A stretch of DNA of 64,000 nt. Source: an uncultured Massilia sp. Its GTDB lineage: Bacteria > Pseudomonadota > Gammaproteobacteria > Burkholderiales > Burkholderiaceae. The notes beneath the pieces were generated by a model, which saw only the letters and a program-made list of their open reading frames with translations, made no database searches and was not told the origin of the DNA. Made by a program: the position numbers and the translations under genes. The DNA lies in contig CAMLMV010000012.1 in the NCBI GenBank assembly GCA_946481275.1, positions 82,662-146,661 of the forward strand. Reading direction: 5' to 3'. This document shows, one piece after another, positions 8,911 through 17,501 of this stretch (the first letter of the stretch is position 1; the number at the start of each line of letters is the position of its first letter).

Positions 8911-9546
8911 ATGAATCAAATGAATCAAACCGATGCCACCCGCGGGCGTTTCATCACCTTCGAAGGCATCGACGGCGCCGGCAAGTCGACGCACATCGGC
9001 TACGTCACGTCGCTGCTGAAAGGCGCGGGCAAGCGGGTCGTCTCGACGCGCGAGCCCGGCGGCACACCGCTCGGCGAGAAGCTGCGCGACCTCGTGCTGC
9101 ACGAAAAGATGCACCTCGAGACGGAAGCCCTCATCATGTTCGCCAGCCGCCGCGAGCACGTCGCGCAGGTCGTCGAACCGGCGATCGCGCGCGGCGACTG
9201 GGTGCTGTCCGACCGCTTCACGGATGCCAGCTTCGCCTACCAGGGCGGCGGGCGCGGGCTCGATCGCGCCAAGCTGGACGCGCTGGAACGATGGGTGCAC
9301 CCGCACCTGCAGCCGGACCTGACCCTGCTGTTCGACGTCCCGCTGGACGTCGCCAAGGCCCGCCTGTCCGGCTCGCGCACGCTCGACAAGTTCGAAATGG
9401 AACAGGCCGATTTCTTCGCGCGCGTGCGGGGCGAATACCTGCGCCGCGCCGCGGAATCGAACGGACGCATCGTCGTCATCGATTCGACGCAGACCATCGA
9501 CGAGGTGCGCGCCGCGCTGCGGGCCGCGCTGGAGACCTGGCTGTGA
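8911..9546 (+). CDS. tmk: Thymidylate kinase (dTMP kinase)
   Basis: A 211-aa kinase making dTDP from dTMP for DNA synthesis. The P-loop [11 protein letters not shown] is at 17-27, the DR(F/Y) motif is [19 protein letters not shown], and the lid region is [15 protein letters not shown]. Length is normal for the family. An alternative ATG lies three codons in (MNQTD). It is packed between mltG and holB; the holB start overlaps or directly abuts its stop codon. Confidence 0.96.
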   Translation: MNQMNQTDATRGRFITFEGIDGAGKSTHIGYVTSLLKGAGKRVVSTREPGGTPLGEKLRDLVLHEKMHLETEALIMFASRREHVAQVVEPAIARGDWVLSDRFTDASFAYQGGGRGLDRAKLDALERWVHPHLQPDLTLLFDVPLDVAKARLSGSRTLDKFEMEQADFFARVRGEYLRRAAESNGRIVVIDSTQTIDEVRAALRAALETWL

Positions 9547-9548
9547 GC

Positions 9549-10571
9549 ATGTACCCGTGGCAAGAAGACGCGTGGGCCCGTCTGCAGGCCATGCGCGTGC
9601 GGCTGCCGCACGCGATCCTGTTCCACGGTCCGGCCGGCATCGGCAAGGCCGATTTCATCGAAGCGTTCGCGCAGGCGCTGCTGTGCGAAAACGTGAGGCC
9701 GGACGGCCATGCGTGCGGCGCGTGCGCATCGTGCGGCTGGTTTGTCCAGGGCAATCACCCGGATTACCGCCGCGTGCGCCCGGAGGCGATGGAGGACGAA
9801 GCGCCGGCGGCCGAGGGCGACGAGGCCCCGGCCGAAGAGAAAAAGGCGAAGTCGAAGACGGCGTCGAAAGAGATCAAGATCGAGCAGGTGCGTGCGCTGG
9901 CCGATTTCATGAACATCTCCACGCACCGCCAGGGCCTGCGCGTCGTCGTGCTGTATCCCGCCGAAGCGCTGAACATGCCTGCGTCGAACGCGCTGCTGAA
10001 GACGCTAGAGGAACCGCCCCCGGGTACCGTGTTCCTGCTGGCATCGAACGGGCTGGACCGGCTGCTGCCGACCATCCTGTCGCGCTGCCGCAAGTTCGCA
10101 CTGCCGATGCCGGACCACGCCCAGGCGCTCGCGTGGCTCGAAGCGCAGGGTGTCAACGATGCGGACGGGTGGCTGCGCGAACAGGGCGGCGCACCGCTCG
10201 CGGCGCTGGCCCAGGCCGAGACGGGCAGCCGCGAAGAGCTCGACGGCCTGCTGCAGGTGCTCGCACAGCCGAGCGTGGATGCCGCGTTGCGCAGTGCCGA
10301 CAAATTGAGCAAGGCGCCGCTTGCATCCCTCGTTGCGTGGCAGCAGCGGTGGCTGTATGACGTGTTTTCGTACAAGCTGTCCGGCGTCATCCGGTATTAT
10401 CCGAGATACCAGCGGGAACTCGCGGCGCTTGCGGGAAGAGTGCACGTGGCTCAGTTGATGCAGGCGATCAAGTCCACGAACGAGCGCCGCGCCGTGGCCG
10501 ATCACCCTCTGTCTCCGAAGCTGTTTGTCGAAGACATGTTGCTCGATTACACTGCCCGCTGCGGCTTGTGA
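9549..10571 (+). CDS. holB: DNA polymerase III subunit delta'
   Basis: A 340-aa clamp-loader subunit. It has the AAA+ P-loop-like HGPAGIGK near residue 23 and a zinc-binding cluster CGACASC. Sensor-like segments follow (PASNALLKTLEEPPPGTVF, then the LLPTILSRCR Arg finger). Between the zinc cluster and the core there is a charged Glu/Ala/Lys-rich insert of about 35 residues (EDEAPAAEGDEAPAEEKKAK), seen in some betaproteobacterial HolB proteins. A GTG at 9543 overlapping the tmk stop is a possible alternative start. It continues the tmk operon. Confidence 0.93.
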   Translation: MYPWQEDAWARLQAMRVRLPHAILFHGPAGIGKADFIEAFAQALLCENVRPDGHACGACASCGWFVQGNHPDYRRVRPEAMEDEAPAAEGDEAPAEEKKAKSKTASKEIKIEQVRALADFMNISTHRQGLRVVVLYPAEALNMPASNALLKTLEEPPPGTVFLLASNGLDRLLPTILSRCRKFALPMPDHAQALAWLEAQGVNDADGWLREQGGAPLAALAQAETGSREELDGLLQVLAQPSVDAALRSADKLSKAPLASLVAWQQRWLYDVFSYKLSGVIRYYPRYQRELAALAGRVHVAQLMQAIKSTNERRAVADHPLSPKLFVEDMLLDYTARCGL

Positions 10572-10584
10572 TGAAAGGAAGATG

Positions 10585-10986
10585 ATGAGCGTAACGCCGA
10601 ACGGTCCGATCAGCGGCTTGCCCGCCGATCCGAACGCGCCCCAGCCGGCGCGGCCGTCCGTCCTGTCGCTCGCCATCAAGGAAAAAGCTGCCCTGTACGC
10701 GGCCTATATGCCGTTCCTGAAGAACGGCGGCATGTTCGTGCCGACCAACAAGCCGTACAAGATCGGCGACGAGATCTACCTGATCCTGTCGCTGATGGAC
10801 GACCCGAACAAATACCCGATCGCCGGCAAGGTCGCGTGGATCACGCCGGCCGGCGCGAACAACAACAAGGCGCAAGGCATCGGCGTGCACTTCCCGGCCG
10901 ACGAGACCGGACAGCGCGCCCGCCTGCGCATCGAAGAAATCCTCGGCGCCGCACTGCGTTCGTCGCGCGCCACCCATACCCTGTAA
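10585..10986 (+). CDS. pilZ: PilZ domain protein (type IV pilus assembly PilZ)
   Basis: A 133-aa PilZ-domain protein. The fold is visible as GGMFVPTNKPYKIGDEIYL, GKVAWITPAG and a terminal QGIGVHF. The classical c-di-GMP motif (RxxxR...D/NxSxxG) is not evident, which is typical of the true PilZ pilus-assembly protein that works through the PilB/FimX partners. The start at 10585 gives proper spacing from aaggaag; the ATG at 10582 is too close. It lies 13 bp after holB, the usual place in beta- and gammaproteobacteria. Confidence 0.88.
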   Translation: MSVTPNGPISGLPADPNAPQPARPSVLSLAIKEKAALYAAYMPFLKNGGMFVPTNKPYKIGDEIYLILSLMDDPNKYPIAGKVAWITPAGANNNKAQGIGVHFPADETGQRARLRIEEILGAALRSSRATHTL

Positions 10987-11001
10987 TTTTTCAGTTTCAA
11001 A

Positions 11002-11520
11002 ATGGCATCCTACGTTCACCGCCTCGCCCGCAGGGAAGACCTGCCCGTCATCGTCGACATCTACAATTCCACCATCGCCTCGCGCGAAGTCACGGCCGAC
11101 ACCGAACCCGTCACGGTGGCGTCGCGCGAGGGCTGGTTCGACGAGCACACGCCGGAACGCCGCCCGCTGTGGGTGATCCATGACGCGGCCGATAACTCGG
11201 ACAACCCCGCTGTGATCGGCTGGTGCTCGTACTCGAATTTCTATGGCCGCCCGGCGTATTCCGGTACGGCCGAGCTGTCGATCTATATCGCGGAAAGCTG
11301 GCGCGGCAAGGGTGTCGGGCGCTACTGCCTGGAACAGGCGATGGCGTTCGCGCCCAATGTGAACGTGCATACCTTGCTCGGCTTTATCTTCGGGCACAAT
11401 GCGCCGAGCCTGGGCCTGTTCCGCAAGTATGGATTCGATACGTGGGCGCATTTCCCGCGCGTGGCCAATCTCGACGGCATCGAGCGGGACCTGATCATCC
11501 TCGGCAAGCGCGTCGCGTAA
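11002..11520 (+). CDS. GNAT family N-acetyltransferase (phosphinothricin acetyltransferase-like)
   Basis: A 172-aa acetyl-CoA-dependent acetyltransferase. The pattern VDIYNSTIASREVTADTEPV, then AELSIYIAESWRGKGVGRY (motif A acetyl-CoA site, Q/RxxGxG form) and GHNAPSLGLFRKYGF is that of the PAT/BAR-type subgroup that acetylates amino-acid-like small molecules. The true substrate is unknown. It is 15 bp downstream of pilZ and 22 bp upstream of tatD, within the same rightward run. Confidence 0.87.
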   Translation: MASYVHRLARREDLPVIVDIYNSTIASREVTADTEPVTVASREGWFDEHTPERRPLWVIHDAADNSDNPAVIGWCSYSNFYGRPAYSGTAELSIYIAESWRGKGVGRYCLEQAMAFAPNVNVHTLLGFIFGHNAPSLGLFRKYGFDTWAHFPRVANLDGIERDLIILGKRVA

Positions 11521-11542
11521 CCACCTCGCGTACAATATCGGG

Positions 11543-12325
11543 ATGTATATCGATTCCCACTGCCACATCAACTTCCCGGAACTGGCCGCCAGGATGCCGG
11601 ACATCCTGGCCAAGATGGCCGAGAACAAGGTCTCGCACGCGCTGTGCGTCTCCGTCGACCTGCCGGAATTCCCCGGCGTGCTCGCGCTGGCCGAGCAATA
11701 CCCGCACATTTATGCCTCCGTCGGCGTGCACCCGGATTACGAGGACACGCCCGAGCCCACCGTCACCCAACTGGTCGAGCTGGCGGACCACCCGAAGGTC
11801 ATCGCGATCGGCGAGACGGGGCTCGATTATTACCGCCTGGAAGGCGACCTCGAATGGCAGCGCGAGCGTTTCCGCACGCATATTCGCGCGTCGCGCGAGA
11901 CGCGCAAACCGCTGATCATCCACACGCGTGCGGCCAGCGAAGACACGATCCGCATCATGCGCGAAGAGGGGGCCGGTACCGACAAGGGCGGCGTCGCGGG
12001 TGTGATGCACTGTTTTACGGAGTCGCTGGAAGTGGCGCAGGCCGCCATCGAGATGGGGTTTTATATCTCCTTCTCCGGCATCGTGACGTTCAAGAGCGCG
12101 AAGGACCTGCAGGCGGTGGCGAAGGCGGTGCCGCTGGACCGCATCCTCATCGAGACGGATTCGCCTTACCTCGCGCCCGTGCCGTTCCGCGGCAAGATGA
12201 ACGAGCCGGGCTATGTGGCGCACGTGGCGGAGTATATCGCCACGTTGAAGGACGTGCCGCTGCGCGAGATCGCCGACCGCACCACCGAGAATTTCTTCAA
12301 CCTGTTCAAGGCTGCGAGGACCTGA
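11543..12325 (+). CDS. tatD: TatD family metal-dependent hydrolase
   Basis: A 260-aa TIM-barrel DNase-like hydrolase. Metal ligands are H6 and H8 (YIDSHCHIN), the Glu in IGETGLDYYR, the His in LIIHTRAASED, the His in GVMHCFTES and the Asp in ILIETDSPYLAP. The barrel ends NFFNLFKAA. This TatD/YcfH protein sits after tmk-holB-pilZ in many beta- and gammaproteobacteria. It is 3 bp from the ankyrin gene, suggesting one transcript. Confidence 0.93.
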   Translation: MYIDSHCHINFPELAARMPDILAKMAENKVSHALCVSVDLPEFPGVLALAEQYPHIYASVGVHPDYEDTPEPTVTQLVELADHPKVIAIGETGLDYYRLEGDLEWQRERFRTHIRASRETRKPLIIHTRAASEDTIRIMREEGAGTDKGGVAGVMHCFTESLEVAQAAIEMGFYISFSGIVTFKSAKDLQAVAKAVPLDRILIETDSPYLAPVPFRGKMNEPGYVAHVAEYIATLKDVPLREIADRTTENFFNLFKAART

Positions 12326-12328
12326 CCC

Positions 12329-12979
12329 ATGACCCTGCTTCGAGCTATCCTGCTTGCCGCCGCGCTCGCGGCACCCGCCCTGGCGATGGCCGACCAGACG
12401 AGCGACTTTTTCCGCGCCGTGCAGATGGACGATGCGCGCACGGTGCGCTCTCTGCTGGGCAAGGTCGACCCGAACCAGGCCAATCCAGTCGGCGGCGAGC
12501 CACCCCTCGTGCTGGCCGTGCGCGAAGGGGCGATGCAGGTGTTCGACGCGCTGCTGCGCCACCCGGGCACGAACGTCGACGCGCCTGCGCTGAACGGCAA
12601 CACGGCGCTGATGATGGCCGCGTTCAAGCACAACAAGCCGGCGGCCGAGGCGCTGGTCGCGAAGGGCGCGGCCGTGAACCGTCCCGGCTGGACGCCGCTG
12701 CACTACGCCGCCGCGAGCGGAGATAACGACATCGCGCGCCTGCTGCTCGCGCACGGCGCCCGCATCGATGCGCAGTCGCCTCCCGCCAGCGGCAAGTTTA
12801 CGCCGTTGATGATGGCGGCGCGCGAGGGCCACGCGGACACGGCCGCGTTCCTGCTGGGCCAGGGTGCGGATCCGCAACTGAAGAATGGCGAAGGCCTGAC
12901 GGCGGCCGAGATCGCGCGCCGGGCCGATCACGCCGACATCGCGGCGGCGCTCGACAAGAAGGTCAAGTCTGGCCGCTGA
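12329..12979 (+). CDS. Secreted ankyrin-repeat protein
   Basis: A 216-aa protein with a cleavable signal peptide (hydrophobic 3-19, AMA then DQTS). Four to five ankyrin repeats follow (for example GNTALMMAAFKHNKPAAEAL, GWTPLHYAAASGDNDIARLL, FTPLMMAAREGHADTAAFLL). It is probably periplasmic; the role is likely protein-protein contact but the partner is unknown. It follows tatD by 3 bp. Its last 17 bp overlap the end of the convergent GGDEF gene. Confidence 0.85.
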   Translation: MTLLRAILLAAALAAPALAMADQTSDFFRAVQMDDARTVRSLLGKVDPNQANPVGGEPPLVLAVREGAMQVFDALLRHPGTNVDAPALNGNTALMMAAFKHNKPAAEALVAKGAAVNRPGWTPLHYAAASGDNDIARLLLAHGARIDAQSPPASGKFTPLMMAAREGHADTAAFLLGQGADPQLKNGEGLTAAEIARRADHADIAAALDKKVKSGR

Positions 12980-14303
12980 GCCGGCCGGTTTCGTTTTCCC
13001 CGCATTTGTGCGCGCGCTTCTTCGTGTACATGTGCGCGTCCGCATGCATGAGCAGGGTCTCGACCTGGTCCGCGTGATCGGGAAACAGGCCGATCCCGAT
13101 GCTGACCCCGATGTGCAGCGGCGCGCATTGCGTGGGCACCGGGCGCACGAGCGCGGCGCGGATCTTGTCGGCGCACCGCTCGGCGTCCTCGGGCGCCTGC
13201 AGGTCTTCCAGCAGCAGCACGAATTCGTCGCCGCCGAGGCGCGCCACCGTGTCCGATTCGCGCGCGCATTCGACCAGCCGGGCCGCCACCTCCCGTAGCA
13301 GCGCGTCGCCGGCCGCATGGCCGTAGCGGTCGTTGACCTGCTTGAAATCGTTCACGTCCACATACAGCAGGCCGAGCCGCGAGTGGCAGCGCCGCGCCCG
13401 CGCGACGGCCGTGCGGATGCGGTCGAAGAACAGCCGGCGGTTCGGCAGGCCCGTCAGTTCGTCGTGGCAGGCGGACCGCATCAGGTCGTCGTGCAGGCGC
13501 CTGCGCTCCAGCGCCAGCCCGACCTGGGCCGCGACGAAGTGCAGCAGCCCGCGGTCGGCCGGGGAGTAGCCCGTCCCGGCGTTGTCGCGCAGCAGCAGCG
13601 CGCCGATCGTGCCGGCCGGGCCGCCCAGGTCGATCATGAGCCACGTGTTCAGGCGGCCGGCGCCGACGTGGCGCACGGCGTCCGCGGCGACGCTGTCCGG
13701 CGCCGTGGCCGTCGCGCGCCAGCGCGCGAGACAGGCGCGCGACGGCAGGCGCGTCTTTGGGTCGTGGTCGCGCTGGTAGACGATCTTGAAGCCGTGCTGC
13801 GGGGTCGGGTCGCTGACGACGACCATGCCGGGCGCACCCACGAGGCGATCGAGGATGGCGTGGATCTCGCCGCAGAGTCCGGCCAGGTCGCCCGCGTGAT
13901 AGACCGCTTCGGAGATCGCGTACGTCGCGGCCTGGCGCCGCTCGGCGCGCTTGCGCGCGGTGATGTCGCGTCCGACGCCCAGGCGCAGGCCCTGGTCGGC
14001 GATCCAGCGGGCCGACCACATCACGTCGACACGGCGGCCGTCCTTGTGGATGTAGCGGTTCTCGAAGCCGACGCGCTCCTGGCCCGCCTGCACGCGCGCG
14101 CTTTCCATGCACGTGATGGCGCGGTCTTCGGGGACGACGAAATCGAGCATGTACTGCCCGATCAGCTCGGTGGGACGGTAGCCGAGCATGCGTTCGCAAC
14201 CGGCGCTGACGTCCACGATGATGCCGCGCCGGTCCACCAGGAAGACGACGTCCAGTAACAGATCGGCAATATTCGCCGAGAGGGAACGGATCGAATGAAC
14301 CAT
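12963..14303 (-). CDS. PAS-GAF-GGDEF diguanylate cyclase
   Basis: A 446-aa soluble signalling protein. A PAS domain covers about 10-120 (VVFLVDRRGIIVDVSAGCERMLGY, with a PAC-like KDGRRVDVMW), and a GAF-like domain about 125-270. The GGDEF domain spans about 285-430 with the active-site motif in ARLGGDEFVLLLED. The motif is intact, so c-di-GMP synthesis is expected. No transmembrane helix is seen. It is one source of the c-di-GMP that the VpsR-like regulators of the 17-31 kb loci may sense (inference). Its end overlaps the ankyrin gene. Confidence 0.9.
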   Translation of the reverse strand: MVHSIRSLSANIADLLLDVVFLVDRRGIIVDVSAGCERMLGYRPTELIGQYMLDFVVPEDRAITCMESARVQAGQERVGFENRYIHKDGRRVDVMWSARWIADQGLRLGVGRDITARKRAERRQAATYAISEAVYHAGDLAGLCGEIHAILDRLVGAPGMVVVSDPTPQHGFKIVYQRDHDPKTRLPSRACLARWRATATAPDSVAADAVRHVGAGRLNTWLMIDLGGPAGTIGALLLRDNAGTGYSPADRGLLHFVAAQVGLALERRRLHDDLMRSACHDELTGLPNRRLFFDRIRTAVARARRCHSRLGLLYVDVNDFKQVNDRYGHAAGDALLREVAARLVECARESDTVARLGGDEFVLLLEDLQAPEDAERCADKIRAALVRPVPTQCAPLHIGVSIGIGLFPDHADQVETLLMHADAHMYTKKRAHKCGENETGRLSGQT

Positions 14304-14499
14304 GGCGGCCTGGCGGCGGTGGCGGCGGACGAGAAAATACTAACATTCCCACATGGAAAAAGGTCAATGTATTTATGCATCGCCGGCCGGCTGTGCCATC
14401 GATCCGACAAACTGGCTGGAAAATCCCCGTCAGCTCGGCGCATCAGTTGCTAATAAGCATGGAGATAATGCAGGCAACATCCCCCACACTGAGGAACCG

Positions 14500-15423
14500 A
14501 TGCTCAACGAACGCGAAATCGAAAGCTGCTACCTGGGGCAGTTTATTCCGGTCCACTACCATCACAACATGCTGATGGACCATAACCGCATGCACAGCTT
14601 CAAGTCCGCGATCTACCACGCCGTCAAGCCGGGCATGAAGGTCCTGGAACTGGGCGGCGGCACCGGTGTCCTGTCGTTCTTCGCAGCGCAGAATGCAGCG
14701 CAGGTCTATTGTGTCGAGTTCAACCCGGACATGGTGCGCGAGGCGCGCCGCTTCCTCGCCATGAACCCGAACGGCCATAAGGTCGAGGTCGTTCACGCCG
14801 ATGCGTTCGAATACTTGCCGCCTGAGCCTGTCGACCTCGTCATCTGCGAAATGATCCATGTGGGCATGCTGCGCGAAAAGCAGGTCGAGGTGATCGAGTC
14901 GTTCAAGCGCCGCTACCTGGCGCGCTTCGGCGGTCCGCTGCCGATCTTCATGCCGGAAGCCGTCATCATGGCCGCGCAGCCGTTGCAGCTCGAATACGAT
15001 TTCGAGGGGTTCTATGCCCCGATCGTGCAATTCCAGCCGACCAACGTGATCTACCCGGGCACCATCGAGCTGGCACAGCCGGGGGTGTATTCGATCATGG
15101 ACTTCAGCCAGCCCGTCGGCGACGCGATCGCGTGGGAAGGCCAGTTCCGCATGGAGCAGGGCGGCCGCCTGAACGCGCTGCGCTTCATCACCAAGAACGT
15201 GCTGTCGATCATCGAGGAGCGCGGCACGACGATCGACTGGCTCAACCACTACATGATGCTGCCGCTGGCCACGCCGCTGGACGTGCAGCCAGGCGACGTC
15301 GTCCAGGTCGCCTTCGCCTACCGCGCGGGCGGGTCGATTCCGTCGCTGGAAGCGTCGATGCGTGCCGAGGTCGTCGAACGCGCGGGCGTGCCCGTGCAGG
15401 TGCGCGACACCGTCCTGGCCTGA
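14500..15423 (+). CDS. SAM-dependent methyltransferase (PRMT-like class I)
   Basis: A 307-aa methyltransferase. Motif I is KVLELGGGTGVLSFFAAQ, the acidic SAM loop VYCVEFNPDMV, and a double-E-like loop is LVICEMIHVGMLREKQ. This resembles the catalytic half of protein arginine methyltransferases. The beta-barrel-like C-terminal half is also present. The start at 14500 is set by gaggaa at 14491-14496; an open frame running further upstream lacks a site and looks non-coding. The target is unknown. It is followed by a strong terminator. Confidence 0.82.
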   Translation: MLNEREIESCYLGQFIPVHYHHNMLMDHNRMHSFKSAIYHAVKPGMKVLELGGGTGVLSFFAAQNAAQVYCVEFNPDMVREARRFLAMNPNGHKVEVVHADAFEYLPPEPVDLVICEMIHVGMLREKQVEVIESFKRRYLARFGGPLPIFMPEAVIMAAQPLQLEYDFEGFYAPIVQFQPTNVIYPGTIELAQPGVYSIMDFSQPVGDAIAWEGQFRMEQGGRLNALRFITKNVLSIIEERGTTIDWLNHYMMLPLATPLDVQPGDVVQVAFAYRAGGSIPSLEASMRAEVVERAGVPVQVRDTVLA

Positions 15424-15436
15424 TCCTTTGCCGCAT

Positions 15437-15468
15437 CGGGGACGGCCTCCGCTCGTCCCCGCTTTTTT
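15437..15468 (+). terminator. Rho-independent terminator after methyltransferase gene
   Basis: An 8-bp perfect stem (cggggacg at 15437-15444 with cgtccccg at 15454-15461) and a 9-nt loop are followed by c then six Ts. It ends the transcript 14 bp after the methyltransferase stop. Confidence 0.9.
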
Positions 15469-15585
15469 CCCGTTTATCTCCCGCCGCTGACCGTCCGTCG
15501 CAGAAACATTGCGCATTGGCGTCCATACAACTACATTCACATCGTCGGGCCGGACCGGCCCCTGTCCTGGAAGATGGAGCTGGCG

Positions 15586-15786
15586 ATGCTGGGTTTCCTC
15601 GTGTGGTTGGTGTTATTGTTCCTGTGTTGGCCGATCGCGCTGCTCGCGCTCGTGATGTACCCGCTCGTCTGGCTCGTGCTGCTGCCGTTCCGCCTGCTCG
15701 GGATCGGCGTCGAGGCCGTCTTCGAGCTGCTGCGCGCGATCGTCATGCTGCCGGCGCGCGTGCTTGGCGGGGGTATCGGACGCTGA
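15586..15786 (+). CDS. Small hydrophobic membrane protein
   Basis: A 66-aa protein dominated by two adjacent hydrophobic stretches (about 2-23 and 25-42, separated by a short MYP turn). An amphipathic tail ends RVLGGGIGR. It is likely an inner-membrane hairpin. The start at 15586 has ggag seven bases upstream; an in-frame ATG at 15574 is possible. No family was recognised. It stands alone between the methyltransferase terminator and the DUF6139 gene. Confidence 0.6.
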   Translation: MLGFLVWLVLLFLCWPIALLALVMYPLVWLVLLPFRLLGIGVEAVFELLRAIVMLPARVLGGGIGR

Positions 15787-15896
15787 AGGTGACGTCCAGC
15801 CAGTGTGCGCCGATTAACAGACGGACACGAACCGTTCGCCTATCGTGCCCATACTGATGGCTTTCATTCGAAAGCCATGCTTTTAAAGGAGTGACT

Positions 15897-16127
15897 ATGC
15901 GCCTGGACATCTACCGCAGAGCCGAACACGACGGCAAGTTTTCTTACCTGGCCGTCCCCGAGACCCGCAATATCCCCGAGGAAGCCACGAATACCGACTG
16001 GGAAGTCGAAGCCCGGGCTTTCGAAGTCGACGACGATGCCGGAGACCTGCCGGACTACGATATCCAGAACCTGAACGCCCAGCTGGCGGAAAAAGGCTAC
16101 GCCGTCACGTCGTCGACGATGCATTGA
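15897..16127 (+). CDS. DUF6139-like small acidic protein
   Basis: A 76-aa protein starting MRLDIYRRAEHDGKFSYLAV and rich in Asp and Glu. It resembles a small conserved family of Burkholderiales (DUF6139-type) of unknown function. The ATG at 15897 follows the strong site aaagga, better than the GTG at 15891. It has no membrane segment or signal. A long hairpin lies between it and the LpxO-like gene downstream. Confidence 0.65.
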   Translation: MRLDIYRRAEHDGKFSYLAVPETRNIPEEATNTDWEVEARAFEVDDDAGDLPDYDIQNLNAQLAEKGYAVTSSTMH

Positions 16128-16165
16128 CGCGCATTGACGCTGTAGCGGTAGCACCACATTCGCGG

Positions 16166-16209
16166 CCGTACGCCATCCGTCCCGACCAGCCGGGGCGGAT
16201 GGCGTACGG
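16166..16209. other. Long near-perfect inverted repeat
   Basis: Two 18-nt arms (16166-16183 and 16192-16209) pair with one mismatch around an 8-nt loop. The core arm is ccgtacgccatcc. No T-run follows on the + strand, so it is a weak candidate for a simple terminator. It lies 49 bp before the LpxO-like gene, so it could be a bidirectional terminator, an RNA-processing hairpin or a leader structure. Confidence 0.8.
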
Positions 16210-16257
16210 TCGCGTATCGCATATGGTATCCTTTCGCCTCGTTTAGTCGGAGGCGTC

Positions 16258-17157
16258 ATGAAGTGGTTCGTTGTCGGTTTTCTCGTGCTGTCGGTCCTGC
16301 ACATCCATTTCCGCGGCAAGGTCCGCCTGCCGTTCGGCCGGCAACTGTTCGACCACTCGTCGTTCATGGCGCCGATCAACATGTTCATGCACCTGTTCTC
16401 GAAGGTGCCCAGCACGCCGTACATCCCCGTCCGTGAATTCCCGGAACTGTCCGTGCTGCAGGAAAACTGGCCGATCATCCGCGAGGAGGGCCTGCGCCTG
16501 ATCGAGATGAAGAAGATCAAGGCCTCCGAGCAGAACAACGACGCCGGTTTCAATTCCTTTTTCAAGACGGGCTGGAAGCGCTTCTACCTGAAGTGGTACG
16601 ACGCGAGCCACCCGTCGGCCGAGCGCTTGTGCCCGCAGACGCATGCGCTGCTGCAGGGTATCCCGTCCGTGAAGGCCGCGATGTTCGCCGAGCTGCCGCC
16701 GGGCGCGAAGCTGAACCCGCACCGCGACCCGTTCGCGGGCTCGATGCGCTACCACCTGGGCCTGGCCACGCCGAACGACGACCGCTGCTTCATCGAAGTC
16801 GACGGCCAGCGCTACAGCTGGCGCGACGGCCAGGGCGTCATCTTCGACGAAACCTATATCCACTGGGCCGAGAACGCCAGCGACAGCGACCGCCTGATCC
16901 TGTTCTGTGACGTCGAGCGCCCGATGCGCTTCGGCTGGATGCAGGCCGTCAACCGCTGGCTCGGCCGCACGATGATGACGGCCGCGGCGTCGCCCAACGA
17001 GACCGGCGACCAGACGGGCCTTGTCAGCAAGCTGTTCCGCATTTCGTACGTGATGGGCCAGTACCGCCGCCGCTACAAGGCCTGGAACAAGACGGCGTAT
17101 AAAGCGACGAAGGTCGCGCTGATCGTGGGCCTCGCGGCGCTCGTGTATTACATCTGA
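16258..17157 (+). CDS. lpxO: LpxO-like aspartyl/asparaginyl beta-hydroxylase family protein
   Basis: A 299-aa Fe(II)/2-oxoglutarate dioxygenase. N-terminal (2-15) and C-terminal (about 283-298) hydrophobic segments suggest membrane attachment. The iron ligands are H155 and D157 (NPHRDPF) and H202 (TYIHWAEN). The 2-oxoglutarate-binding Arg follows in the SDRLILFCD region. LpxO enzymes add a 2-hydroxyl to lipid A acyl chains, which is the best guess from architecture and length. Another member of the family is possible. A canonical terminator follows directly. Confidence 0.85.
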   Translation: MKWFVVGFLVLSVLHIHFRGKVRLPFGRQLFDHSSFMAPINMFMHLFSKVPSTPYIPVREFPELSVLQENWPIIREEGLRLIEMKKIKASEQNNDAGFNSFFKTGWKRFYLKWYDASHPSAERLCPQTHALLQGIPSVKAAMFAELPPGAKLNPHRDPFAGSMRYHLGLATPNDDRCFIEVDGQRYSWRDGQGVIFDETYIHWAENASDSDRLILFCDVERPMRFGWMQAVNRWLGRTMMTAAASPNETGDQTGLVSKLFRISYVMGQYRRRYKAWNKTAYKATKVALIVGLAALVYYI

Positions 17158-17178
17158 TCGATTACTCTAAGAAACACA

Positions 17179-17207
17179 AGGGCCGCACATGCCGCGGCCC
17201 TTTTTGT
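17179..17207 (+). terminator. Terminator after LpxO-like gene
   Basis: An 8-bp stem (agggccgc at 17179-17186 with gcggccct at 17194-17201) and a 7-nt loop are followed by a T-run (17201-17205). Confidence 0.92.
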
Positions 17208-17214
17208 TTCTCAG

Positions 17215-17441
17215 ACTCGGGGTCAGACCCTGTTTTCCGGAAAATTCGGGGTCAGAGCACATTTTTGAGCAAGTTCTCCATCGACATAATTATTCGTCTG
17301 CCGGCTCACGTTCGCGGGGCGGCACCGGCGATCGGTAAGACGTTTAGCGGTGTGCGCCGTGGCGGTTAATGCGCGAAGCAATTGATCGAAAATGTGCTCT
17401 GACCCCGAATCTGGTCAAAAACGTGCTCTGACCCCGAATTT
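17215..17441. repeat. MITE-like cluster of inverted ggggtcag repeats
   Basis: Four copies of a short motif flank about 120 bp of non-coding DNA. Two face right (cggggtcagaccctgtttt at 17218; cggggtcagagcacattttt at 17247). Two face left (gaaaatgtgctctgacccc at 17388-17406; tcaaaaacgtgctctgacc at 17415-17433). The outer pair forms terminal inverted repeats. This motif form is familiar around REP-associated Y1 transposases in many proteobacteria (from memory), so the element may be a non-autonomous mobile remnant. The 17158-17501 gap holds nothing else but the two terminators. Confidence 0.75.
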
Positions 17442-17465
17442 AAAAAGGGCCGCAAGCGCGGCCCT
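17442..17465 (-). terminator. Terminator of Fap-like locus A
   Basis: On the minus strand an 8-bp stem (agggccgc / gcggccct, 17446-17453 and 17458-17465) with a 4-nt loop is followed by five Ts. It ends the leftward transcript 36 bp beyond the FapF-like gene. Confidence 0.9.
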
Positions 17466-17501
17466 GGTCGTTGGGCCGCGCCTTGCGGCCAAAGGGGATG
17501 C

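Noticed and set aside
14353..14499. N-terminal extension of the methyltransferase to 14353
   Set aside because: The added residues show no family match, while an RBS (gaggaa) and family-like start lie at 14500.
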